Of a stretch of DNA of 14,168 nt, positions 1 to 6,130 are shown piece by piece. The stretch is from Bacteroidales bacterium UBA4788. GTDB lineage: Bacteria; Bacteroidota; Bacteroidia; Bacteroidales; VadinHA17. The stretch lies in the NCBI GenBank assembly GCA_002402965.1, contig DHGW01000089.1:1-14168 (forward strand). Direction: 5' to 3'. Within the stretch, counting starts at the first letter, position 1, and the number at the start of each line of letters is the position of its first letter. The position numbers were made by a program, and so were the translations under genes. Under the pieces are notes generated by a model. The model made no database searches, was not told the origin of the DNA, and saw only the letters and a list, made by a program, of their open reading frames with translations.

Positions 1-94
1 GGCAATAGTGGGGGTTGGCCGTAGGCCATCAAGAATTGTAGAATGGATGTCATAAACCGGATTTTCCCCGTAGGGGATAAAGAATTGTAGAATG
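1..94. repeat. Composite intergenic repeat: heptamer remnant plus two GTA-loop hairpin units
   Basis: Positions 1-13 match the 3' end of the heptamer array seen at 11783-11795 (GGCAAT then AGTGG). Two hairpin units follow. Unit 1 has stem GGCC (17-20), loop GTA (21-23) and stem GGCC (24-27). Unit 2 has stem CCCC (66-69), GTA (70-72) and GGGG (73-76). Each stem is flanked by TT and AT and followed by a near-identical tail ending TTGTAGAATG (37-46 and 85-94). The units are 49 bases apart. The tail of unit 2 contains the znuC start codon at 92-94. The same composite occurs at 11762-11930. The repeat is seen directly. Its family and role are unknown to me. Confidence 0.8.
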
Positions 95-838
95 AGCATA
101 TTATTTAACATAGATTCCGTCACCGCCGGGTACGAGGAAAAGATAGTCCTCCGTGATGTCACCATGGCTGTTGAGGAGAACGACTTCATCGGCATCATCG
201 GGCCCAACGGAGGTGGCAAGACCACCCTCCTGAAGGTGATCCTCGGACTGCTGAAGCCGCTCTCGGGCAGGATCGATTTCACTCCAGGCAGCCTGAAGCT
301 GAACCAGATCGGGTACATGCCCCAGGTGGCCCAGGGTGACACCCTTTTCCCGGTGACGGTGGAGGATGTGGTCCTTTCGGGGATGATGCATGACAAGGGC
401 GCAACCGGTCGCATGGGACGCAGCGAGAAACGACGTGCCGCGGAGGTTATTGATGAACTCGGGCTTACGCCGCTGTCTCACCAGGCACTCAACGAGCTTT
501 CCGGCGGTCAGCTGCAGCGTGTTTACCTCGCAAGGGCAGTATCAGGGTCACCGCGGCTCCTGCTGCTGGATGAACCGGCTACCTTCGTCGATGCCTCATT
601 CGAGGCCGACTTTTATGAAAGGCTTAAAGCGCTGAACAGCCGTATGACAATCATGATGGTCTCACACGATGTAGGGACCATCTCTGCCTGGGTAAAGTCG
701 TTTGTCTGCGTCAACAGTACAGTCTTCTACCACCCGCACAGCAAGATCACGGATGAAGACCTGCGATTGTACGGATGTCCGATACAACTGGTCACCCACG
801 GTGATGTGCCGCATGTTGTACTCCACAAACACGACTGA
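92..838 (+). CDS. znuC: Metal-ion ABC transporter, ATP-binding subunit (ZnuC-like)
   Basis: This 248-residue protein is a complete ABC ATPase. It has Walker A GPNGGGKT at residues 37-44, a Q-loop glutamine near 78, signature LSGGQ at 136-140, Walker B LLLLDE at 156-161 and the switch histidine at 192. It should power import of a divalent metal, zinc or manganese, from the cytoplasmic face of the inner membrane. The assignment rests on the adjacent ABC-3 permease and on the histidine-rich C-terminal end (THGDVPH then LHKHD), which I associate with the ZnuC/MntA-type family. Zinc versus manganese cannot be decided here, so the symbol is tentative. The ATG at 92 gives a normal N-terminus. It sits in the tail of an intergenic repeat, has no clear Shine-Dalgarno, and lies 15 bases downstream of a hairpin. 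The stop overlaps the next start in TGATG. No substrate-binding protein is visible and may lie upstream. Confidence 0.9.
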   Translation: MSILFNIDSVTAGYEEKIVLRDVTMAVEENDFIGIIGPNGGGKTTLLKVILGLLKPLSGRIDFTPGSLKLNQIGYMPQVAQGDTLFPVTVEDVVLSGMMHDKGATGRMGRSEKRRAAEVIDELGLTPLSHQALNELSGGQLQRVYLARAVSGSPRLLLLDEPATFVDASFEADFYERLKALNSRMTIMMVSHDVGTISAWVKSFVCVNSTVFYHPHSKITDEDLRLYGCPIQLVTHGDVPHVVLHKHD

Positions 839-1677
839 TGGAAAACCTCTTTGAATACACATTCATTATCAGGTCGCTGCTCGGGGCACTTTTTGCAAGC
901 ATCACGGCCGGACTGGCAGGCACATACATCGTTTCAAAGAGACTGGTATTTCTCAGCGGTGGCGTCACTCATGCCTCTTTTGGCGGGATAGGCCTTGGTT
1001 ACTATCTTGGCATCAACCCGGTGGTGGGGGCAGCTGTCTTCGGGCTGGGATCTGCCCTGGGGATGGAATATATGTCGTCAAAGGGCAAGATGCGTGAGGA
1101 CAGCGCCATCGGGATACTCTGGGCGCTGGGTATGGCAGTGGGGATAATCTTCATTTACCTGACCCCGGGATACGCACCCAATCTGATGAGCTATCTCTTC
1201 GGAAGCATCCTGACCGTTACTGACGGGGACCTTATAGCTCTCGGGATAATCTCGGTTGTGCTGATAATCTATACGGCGCTTTTCTACAGGACCCTGCTCT
1301 ATATCTCGTTTGATGAGAACTATGCGCGTACCTTCACCAGGCATGTCGATCTCTTCAGGTACATCTCGGTGGGACTCACAGGACTGGTAATAGTACTGAA
1401 CATCAGGATGGCGGGCGTAATCATGATCATAGCGCTGCTCACAATCCCGGCGAACATAGTAATGCTCTTTACGCGAAGGTACCTTAAAATTATAGTGTTC
1501 TCCACGTTGGTCAGCTTTGCGGGCATCAGTGCAGGGTTTGCCATCTCCTGGTTCACCAATCTGCCCACCGGCGCAACAATTGTGGCCGTGCTGGTGTTGT
1601 TCTGGCTGGTTGCCCGTGCCATCCGCAGCATGAAAAAGAGCAGCAATATTGAGAAACTCAGGAAGAATAACATATGA
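838..1677 (+). CDS. znuB: Metal-ion ABC transporter, ABC-3 family permease (ZnuB-like)
   Basis: This 279-residue polytopic inner-membrane protein would form the metal-conducting channel with the preceding ATPase. Hydrophobic stretches cover most of residues 10-260, consistent with about seven to nine helices. The conserved ABC-3 segment is visible at residues 40-61 (SGGVTHASFGG followed by a glycine-rich helix), and EDSAIGILW lies at 87-95. The tail from about 262 is lysine- and arginine-rich and probably cytoplasmic. Length is typical for the family. The start ATG shares one base with the znuC stop (TGATG), which implies translational coupling. The gene's own stop overlaps the lpdA start by four bases (ATGA). 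Zinc or manganese is the likely substrate. No metal-regulator binding site can be recognised in the 91 bases available upstream of the operon. Confidence 0.9.
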   Translation: MENLFEYTFIIRSLLGALFASITAGLAGTYIVSKRLVFLSGGVTHASFGGIGLGYYLGINPVVGAAVFGLGSALGMEYMSSKGKMREDSAIGILWALGMAVGIIFIYLTPGYAPNLMSYLFGSILTVTDGDLIALGIISVVLIIYTALFYRTLLYISFDENYARTFTRHVDLFRYISVGLTGLVIVLNIRMAGVIMIIALLTIPANIVMLFTRRYLKIIVFSTLVSFAGISAGFAISWFTNLPTGATIVAVLVLFWLVARAIRSMKKSSNIEKLRKNNI

Positions 1678-3068
1678 ACGAATTTGATCTTTTGATAATA
1701 GGGAGTGGTCCCGGAGGATATGTGGCAGCCGTAAGGGCAGCACAACTAGGGATGAAAGTTGCAGTTGTCGAGAAGGCAGAGACTGGCGGTATCTGTCTCA
1801 ACTGGGGCTGTATCCCCACCAAGGCGCTGCTGAAGAGCGCACAGGTACTGGATTATGCTCGTCATGCTGCCGACTACGGCATTAATGCCGGAGAGGCGCC
1901 GGCGCCGGACTTCGGGGCGGTGATAGCCCGCAGCCGGGGAGTGGCCGATGCGATGAGCAAGGGAGTACAGTATCTGTTCAAGAAATACAGTATACCGGTT
2001 ATCAGCGGCTTCGGCCGGCTGAAGGGCGCCGGCGCCGTAGAGGTGGAGGCAGCCGACGGGTCAAAGGAGACATACGGTGCAAAGCATATTATCATTGCAA
2101 CAGGAGCCAGGTCAAGAGAGCTGCCGAACCTCCGGCAGGACGGCAAAAAGATTATAGGCTATCGCGAAGCAATGACACTGCCGGCCCTGCCCTCCTCAAT
2201 GGTGGTGGTGGGTTCAGGTGCCATCGGAAGCGAGTTTGCCGGTTTCTACAGGTCGATGGGCACCGAGGTGACGCTGGTGGAGTTCATGCCGCGCATACTG
2301 CCCATAGAGGATGAGGAGGTCTCACGTACCCTGGAACGCTCATTCAAAAAGGCGAAGATGAAGATCATGGTCAACTCAACCGTTGAAAAGGTCGATACCT
2401 CCCGTGAGAAGTGCATAGTAACTGTAAAAACCCCGAAGGGCGAGGAGACCGTTGAGGCGGATGTGGTTCTCTCTGCAGTGGGAATTACTCCCAACATAGA
2501 AAATATTGGCCTGGAGGAGGCCGGGGTTAAAACAGACAGGGGCAAAATAGTGGTGGATGAGTTCTACCGCACCTCGGTAAGCGGTGTCTATGCCATCGGC
2601 GACGTAGTGCCGGGTCCCGCGCTTGCCCATGTAGCCTCGGCCGAGGCCATTGCCTGTGTAGAGAAGATCGCCGGTCACAGCCCGGCCCCGATCGATTACA
2701 CCAACATCCCCGGCTGCACTTATACCACCCCGGAGGTGGCATCGTGCGGCATGACTGAGGAGGCTGCAAAAGCAGCAGGGATAGAGACAAAGACGGGCAA
2801 GTTCATGTTCATGGCATCAGGCAAGGCCAGCGCTGCCGGAGCCCGCGATGGATTCGTCAAGCTTGTATTCAACGCCGCCGACAACAAGTTAATAGGCGGT
2901 CACCTGATAGGCATGAACGTCACCGAGATGATCTCGTCATTAGTGGTTGCGAGAAAGATGGGGGCCACGGCTCATGACCTTATGACCAGTATCCATCCTC
3001 ACCCCACGATGTCGGAGGGAATCATGGAGGCGGCGGCGGCCGCAATGGGAGAGGCTATCCACGGATAG
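1674..3068 (+). CDS. lpdA: Dihydrolipoyl dehydrogenase (E3 component)
   Basis: This 464-residue flavoprotein would reoxidise dihydrolipoamide with NAD+ for pyruvate, 2-oxoacid or glycine-cleavage complexes in the cytoplasm. The N-terminal FAD Rossmann motif GSGPGG is at residues 10-15. The redox-active pair is C41 and C46 in GGICLNWGCIPTK. The NAD-binding motif GSGAIG lies near 180-185, and the second FAD contact YAIGD is near 306-310. The C-terminal dimer-interface dyad is H443 and E448 in HPHPTMSE. Every catalytic element is present and length is normal. The start overlaps the permease stop by four bases, so the gene is probably co-translated with the metal transporter, an unusual partnership. 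No E1 or E2 gene is nearby. The alanine-rich C-terminus ends IHG and is followed by a decayed second copy of its last 18 codons. Mercuric reductase or another pyridine disulfide oxidoreductase is less likely. Confidence 0.93.
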   Translation: MNEFDLLIIGSGPGGYVAAVRAAQLGMKVAVVEKAETGGICLNWGCIPTKALLKSAQVLDYARHAADYGINAGEAPAPDFGAVIARSRGVADAMSKGVQYLFKKYSIPVISGFGRLKGAGAVEVEAADGSKETYGAKHIIIATGARSRELPNLRQDGKKIIGYREAMTLPALPSSMVVVGSGAIGSEFAGFYRSMGTEVTLVEFMPRILPIEDEEVSRTLERSFKKAKMKIMVNSTVEKVDTSREKCIVTVKTPKGEETVEADVVLSAVGITPNIENIGLEEAGVKTDRGKIVVDEFYRTSVSGVYAIGDVVPGPALAHVASAEAIACVEKIAGHSPAPIDYTNIPGCTYTTPEVASCGMTEEAAKAAGIETKTGKFMFMASGKASAAGARDGFVKLVFNAADNKLIGGHLIGMNVTEMISSLVVARKMGATAHDLMTSIHPHPTMSEGIMEAAAAAMGEAIHG

Positions 3069-3122
3069 GAAGGCATCATGGAGTAGGCGGCAGCAGCGCC
3101 CGGAGTTGCTAATCACGGATAA
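3015..3122 (+). repeat. 54-base tandem duplication of the lpdA 3' end, second copy after the stop
   Basis: Bases 3015-3068 (the last 18 codons of lpdA including TAG) align without gaps to 3069-3122. By my count 39 of 54 positions match. ATCATGGAG recurs at 3021-3029 and 3075-3083, and ACGGATA recurs at 3061-3067 and 3115-3121, each exactly 54 bases apart. Read in the lpdA frame, the second copy gives EGIME, a stop, then AAAAPGVANHG and TAA, against EGIMEAAAAAMGEAIHG and TAG in the first. This is direct sequence evidence for an old, decaying in-phase duplication. It is not expected to be translated, except by readthrough up to its internal TAG. Confidence 0.8.
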
Positions 3123-3172
3123 TTATTAAGTGTAAATACTACTTTTAACGCAACCTTTCAGCCCTTTTTAAC

Positions 3173-3186
3173 ATCAATCTATTGAT
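3173..3186. promoter_or_regulatory. Perfect 14-base palindrome upstream of the ECF sigma gene
   Basis: ATCAAT at 3173-3178, centre CT, and ATTGAT at 3181-3186 form perfect 6-base arms. The right arm contains the TTG (3182-3184) proposed as the -33 element of the sigma-factor promoter, so a bound repressor could block it. The arms are AT-rich and short enough to arise by chance. No regulator can be named. Confidence 0.3.
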
Positions 3187-3213
3187 AGGGTCAGATTTTA
3201 TTTCTTACCTTTA
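3182..3213 (+). promoter_or_regulatory. Candidate Bacteroidota-type promoter for the ECF sigma gene
   Basis: TTG at 3182-3184 and TACCTTTA at 3206-3213 are separated by 21 bases. This fits the known Bacteroidota arrangement TTG-N17-23-TAnnTTTG, except that the last base is A instead of G. Transcription would start near 3220, about 15 bases before the start codon. The 13-base string TTACCTTTATAAC (3205-3217) recurs exactly at 13876-13888 upstream of pnuC, which supports a shared promoter element. Confidence 0.45.
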
Positions 3214-3234
3214 TAACTCGACTAATAACCGGGT

Positions 3235-3795
3235 TTGGCTAAAGATAAGGATATAATTGACGGCTGTTTATCCGGCAGCAGGCGCGACCAGGAGTTGCTC
3301 TACCGCAGGTTCTCCCCTAAGCTCTATGCCGTCTGCCTGCAGTATGCGGGCAATACGGAAGAGGCAAGGGATGTCCTGCAGGAGGGCTTCATCAAGATAT
3401 TTGAAAACCTGTCGCACTTCAGCCACGAGGGTTCTTTTGAAGGATGGATGAGGAGGATCATCGTCAACACCGCTCTTGAGAGGTACCGCAACAGGTATTT
3501 CCTGAGCCGGGTGGATGACATTGATGAGGTGACGGAGCCGGAAGCCGAGCCTGATAACAATGACTTTGCGGGTCTTGAGGCTTTTGATCTGCTGAACATG
3601 ATCATGGAGCTGCCGCCAAAGTACAGGATGGTCTTTAACCTCTACGCAATAGAAGGATATTCCCATAAGGAGATAGGTGAAATGCTTGGTGTCTCGGAAG
3701 GTACCAGCAAATCCAATCTCTCCAGGGCGAGGGAGATTCTTCAGAAGAAGGTGATGATACTTACGGGTGTCACAAGAAGAATGGTAAATGTTTGA
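3235..3795 (+). CDS. RNA polymerase ECF-type sigma factor
   Basis: This 186-residue cytoplasmic sigma-70 family protein has only regions 2 and 4, as expected for the extracytoplasmic-function group. Region 2 spans about residues 22-88 (LYRRFSPKLYAVCLQY, then a DVLQEGFIKIF-type core-binding segment and WMRRIIVNTALERYR). An acidic linker occupies 93-115. Region 4 spans 120-172 with a helix-turn-helix near 141-164 (GYSHKEIGEMLGVSEGT). Length is typical. The start is TTG: an in-frame TAA at 3226 blocks upstream extension and the next methionine is at residue 72, inside region 2, so TTG at 3235 is well supported. The last eight bases overlap the start of the next gene, which encodes the probable anti-sigma factor. 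The protein would redirect RNA polymerase in response to an envelope cue. Its target genes cannot be read from this window, although autoregulation is common in such pairs. Confidence 0.93.
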   Translation: MAKDKDIIDGCLSGSRRDQELLYRRFSPKLYAVCLQYAGNTEEARDVLQEGFIKIFENLSHFSHEGSFEGWMRRIIVNTALERYRNRYFLSRVDDIDEVTEPEAEPDNNDFAGLEAFDLLNMIMELPPKYRMVFNLYAIEGYSHKEIGEMLGVSEGTSKSNLSRAREILQKKVMILTGVTRRMVNV

Positions 3796-5098
3796 AAGGG
3801 AGCCAAATATTGACATTGTATTCCGCAACGGCCTGAAAAACCTTGAGGTGCTGCCGCCTGCTGACATTTGGGATAATATCCCGCCAATGCCGGTCAGCCA
3901 TGCACGGCTGAGGGTTATCTCAGGCATCGCCGCGGGAGTTGCCGCCCTGGTCTCCCTGACCTTTCTGGCTACCTGGTATGTCCGTAACAACAACGCCCCG
4001 TTGCTTCTCTCGGAGGTCACAGTTCCGGGTGACGGGCTGCAGGGTGTGAAGCTTGATATCATGGGGGCCACTCCTGTCTCCAGGACTGAAGAAGCAAGGA
4101 TTGTCAGATTCACGACCCATGCAGCACCGGTAGTTCCTGTCATTGAGACGGCTCCGGAAATGCCTGCAGATGAACCCGCAGGGCTCATCGCGTCAGCTGA
4201 TATACCGCCTCAAAGGAATATGACGTTTGAACCGGGAACAGTATTCCCGGACGAAATAACTGTGATAAACGCTGGTCGCTTTGCGGGAGCAGACGAGAGC
4301 CTCATGGCCACCATGACCGAGGTGAAAACAGGACCGGTTGAACAGCGTTTCCTGGTAGGAGCGTCGATGTCACCTTCAATGGGCTTCTCCCGTTCAGGCC
4401 AGAATTCCAGGCTCTCCGAGCTCATCAACAGTGAAAAATCGAGACCCGCTTACTCTACCGGGGTGTCAGTGGGCTACAGGATATCCGACCGCCTGACGAT
4501 CCAGTCGGGAATCGGGCTGGCATCTATCGGGCAGACAATTAACGATGTAAACGTCTATGCAGGCCTCTCTGGCTTCTATGCCGTCAAGAGCAGCTATCTC
4601 TACAGTGTTGAAACCGCCTCAGGGGTAATTCTGGCCGGGAACACCGATCTCTACCTCACTGACAGCAAGGACAGGGTATCCACACTGATACAGGGCAATA
4701 TGGCGGACCCCTCCAAGTACAAATTGACTCAGGTCGGCTCGGATATCCAGCAGGTCTTCCGTTACCTCGAGCTCCCGGTGATGCTCAGATATAAGCTGAT
4801 CGACCGGAAAGTCGGGCTGAATCTTTCAGGCGGAGTATCCTACGGATTACTTGTTGACAATTCGGCATACACAGGAGAGGGCACGGACCAGGTCCGGGTA
4901 GGACACACTGAGGGGGTCAGCATGCATAATCTCAGCAGCCAGCTGGGACTCGGAATGGAGTACAATATCTCAAAGAAATTAACCTTCAATCTCGAGCCTC
5001 TTGTAAGGTACTATGTCACCCCGCTGAGCGACATTTCGGGCTCTCTTTACAAACCCTACTCACTGGGGTTCTGGTCGGGCTTCTCCTTTAAATTCTGA
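3788..5098 (+). CDS. Probable dual membrane-spanning anti-sigma factor with C-terminal outer-membrane beta-barrel
   Basis: This 436-residue protein combines parts that normally sit in different membranes. Residues 1-41 are a charged, probably cytoplasmic head with the FRNGLKNLE and PPADIWDNI motifs. Residues 42-65 are one hydrophobic helix. Residues 66-185 are a linker rich in proline, threonine and alanine. Residues 186-436 alternate like a porin-family beta-barrel and end in FSFKF with a terminal phenylalanine, a typical outer-membrane assembly signal. There is no cleavable signal peptide: the hydrophobic segment starts 41 residues in. The gene overlaps the sigma-factor stop by eight bases. 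From memory, this head-helix-linker-barrel layout matches the Dma anti-sigma factors of Bacteroides, in which one chain crosses both membranes. I infer that the head holds the upstream sigma factor and the barrel senses outer-membrane or surface conditions. A plain outer-membrane barrel protein with an odd N-terminus is the alternative. Confidence 0.75.
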   Translation: MFEREPNIDIVFRNGLKNLEVLPPADIWDNIPPMPVSHARLRVISGIAAGVAALVSLTFLATWYVRNNNAPLLLSEVTVPGDGLQGVKLDIMGATPVSRTEEARIVRFTTHAAPVVPVIETAPEMPADEPAGLIASADIPPQRNMTFEPGTVFPDEITVINAGRFAGADESLMATMTEVKTGPVEQRFLVGASMSPSMGFSRSGQNSRLSELINSEKSRPAYSTGVSVGYRISDRLTIQSGIGLASIGQTINDVNVYAGLSGFYAVKSSYLYSVETASGVILAGNTDLYLTDSKDRVSTLIQGNMADPSKYKLTQVGSDIQQVFRYLELPVMLRYKLIDRKVGLNLSGGVSYGLLVDNSAYTGEGTDQVRVGHTEGVSMHNLSSQLGLGMEYNISKKLTFNLEPLVRYYVTPLSDISGSLYKPYSLGFWSGFSFKF

Positions 5099-5120
5099 CA
5101 CCCCTGATTCTCCCTCTTTA

Positions 5121-5156
5121 TTTGCTTCCCCGTTAGCAATATTTTAGCTAGTTTTG
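5121..5156 (+). promoter_or_regulatory. Candidate promoter for the lytic transglycosylase operon
   Basis: TAGTTTTG at 5149-5156 is an exact TAnnTTTG match to the Bacteroidota -7 element. The best -33 candidate is TTTG at 5121-5124, but the 24-base gap is slightly longer than usual. Transcription would begin near 5163, leaving a leader of about 20 bases. It lies in the 84-base gap after the barrel gene. No terminator-like hairpin with a T-run is visible in that gap, so readthrough from upstream is possible. Confidence 0.45.
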
Positions 5157-5182
5157 CAGTTTCAAATTGAGATTGCCATAAC

Positions 5183-6121
5183 ATGAAAATAACTACAGGG
5201 AAAGCAGCATTTGCCATAATGTTTTTACTCAGCGCCGGATTCGTCTTTACCCTTCTTGTATCAGCGAATAATCAGCAGCAGGAAATGCCTGAATACGAGG
5301 AGAGTCTGCCTTTGGCTGCATCCTGGGCAATTCCCGAAAGCGTTTCCTTCGCCGGAGAGGCGATGCCGCTGCAGAATTTCGACACCCGCGAGAGTCTCGA
5401 CAGGGAGCTGAACGCCACTGCCTACAGGCATGGTTCAACCCTGCTGACCATAAAGCGTTCCGGTCGTTATTTCCCTGAGATAGAGAAGATTCTGAAGGAG
5501 TACGGAATTCCTGATGATTTCAAATACCTTGCCTGCGCCGAGAGTGATCTGGGCAATGTCATCTCGCCAGCGGGCGCCAGCGGATTCTGGCAGATCATGG
5601 AGGGGACAGGAACGGAGTATGGAATGACAATAAACCGGGAGGTGGATGAGCGCTATAACCTGGAGAAGTCGACCCGCTTTGCGTGCAGTTACTTCCGCAA
5701 GGCATACGAGAAGTACGGCAGCTGGACCATGGCGGCAGCATCGTACAACAACGGCTTCAGCGGACTGAATGAACAGGTTGATATACAGAGGGAAACAAAC
5801 TATTACAACCTGCTTCTCAACGAGGAGACTGCCAGGTACCTCTTCCGCATCGTGGCGCTGAAGCTGGTTATGTCAGAGCCGGCCAGATACGGTTTCAATA
5901 TCAGACCCGAAGAGATGTACAGGCCGGTCCCTTACCTGGATGTAAAGGTTGACACCGCTGTCACCAGTTTTGAACAGTTCGCCAGGCAATTCAACACCAA
6001 CTACAAGATCCTGAAATACCTCAATCCCTGGCTTCGCAGGCCATTCCTTACAAACAGTGAGGGACGTGAATATGTCATCAGGGTTCCTGAGAAGGACGCG
6101 AGGATAAAAGCCGGCTTATAG
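5183..6121 (+). CDS. Lytic transglycosylase (SLT/GH23-type domain), MltD-like
   Basis: This 312-residue protein has an uncleaved anchor or signal peptide at about residues 8-28, with a plausible cut after VSA and no lipobox cysteine, so it acts in the periplasm. The transglycosylase domain spans roughly 95-240. E120 in CAESDLGN is the predicted catalytic acid, followed by the fold motif GASGFWQIM at 131-139 and AAASYNNG at 184-191. Residues about 256-304 (SFEQFARQFNTNYKILKYLNPWLR and what follows) resemble a degenerate LysM-like or family-specific glycan-binding tail. The enzyme would cleave peptidoglycan strands to 1,6-anhydro ends. A gap of nine bases to uvrA suggests one transcript. Placement directly after the sigma/anti-sigma pair raises the possibility of shared control, but a separate promoter candidate lies in between. 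Confidence 0.9.
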   Translation: MKITTGKAAFAIMFLLSAGFVFTLLVSANNQQQEMPEYEESLPLAASWAIPESVSFAGEAMPLQNFDTRESLDRELNATAYRHGSTLLTIKRSGRYFPEIEKILKEYGIPDDFKYLACAESDLGNVISPAGASGFWQIMEGTGTEYGMTINREVDERYNLEKSTRFACSYFRKAYEKYGSWTMAAASYNNGFSGLNEQVDIQRETNYYNLLLNEETARYLFRIVALKLVMSEPARYGFNIRPEEMYRPVPYLDVKVDTAVTSFEQFARQFNTNYKILKYLNPWLRRPFLTNSEGREYVIRVPEKDARIKAGL

Positions 6122-6130
6122 TCGCCTCTT

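Noticed and set aside
1..91. A zinc-uptake-regulator binding site before znuC
   Set aside because: No AT-rich inverted repeat of the expected form is present. The visible palindromes belong to the GTA-hairpin repeat.
1078..1743. Long antisense open frames opposite znuB, lpdA, the sigma-factor gene, uvrA and the LOG gene
   Set aside because: They mirror strongly supported coding genes, show no recognisable domains, have odd residue composition, and arise from the codon bias of the opposite strand.
1895..2037. The 13-mer GGCGCCGGCGCCG appears twice in lpdA (1895-1907 and 2025-2037)
   Set aside because: Both copies lie inside coding sequence in different codon contexts (APAP and GAGA types), and low-complexity GC-rich codons explain them. 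No flanking similarity is seen.
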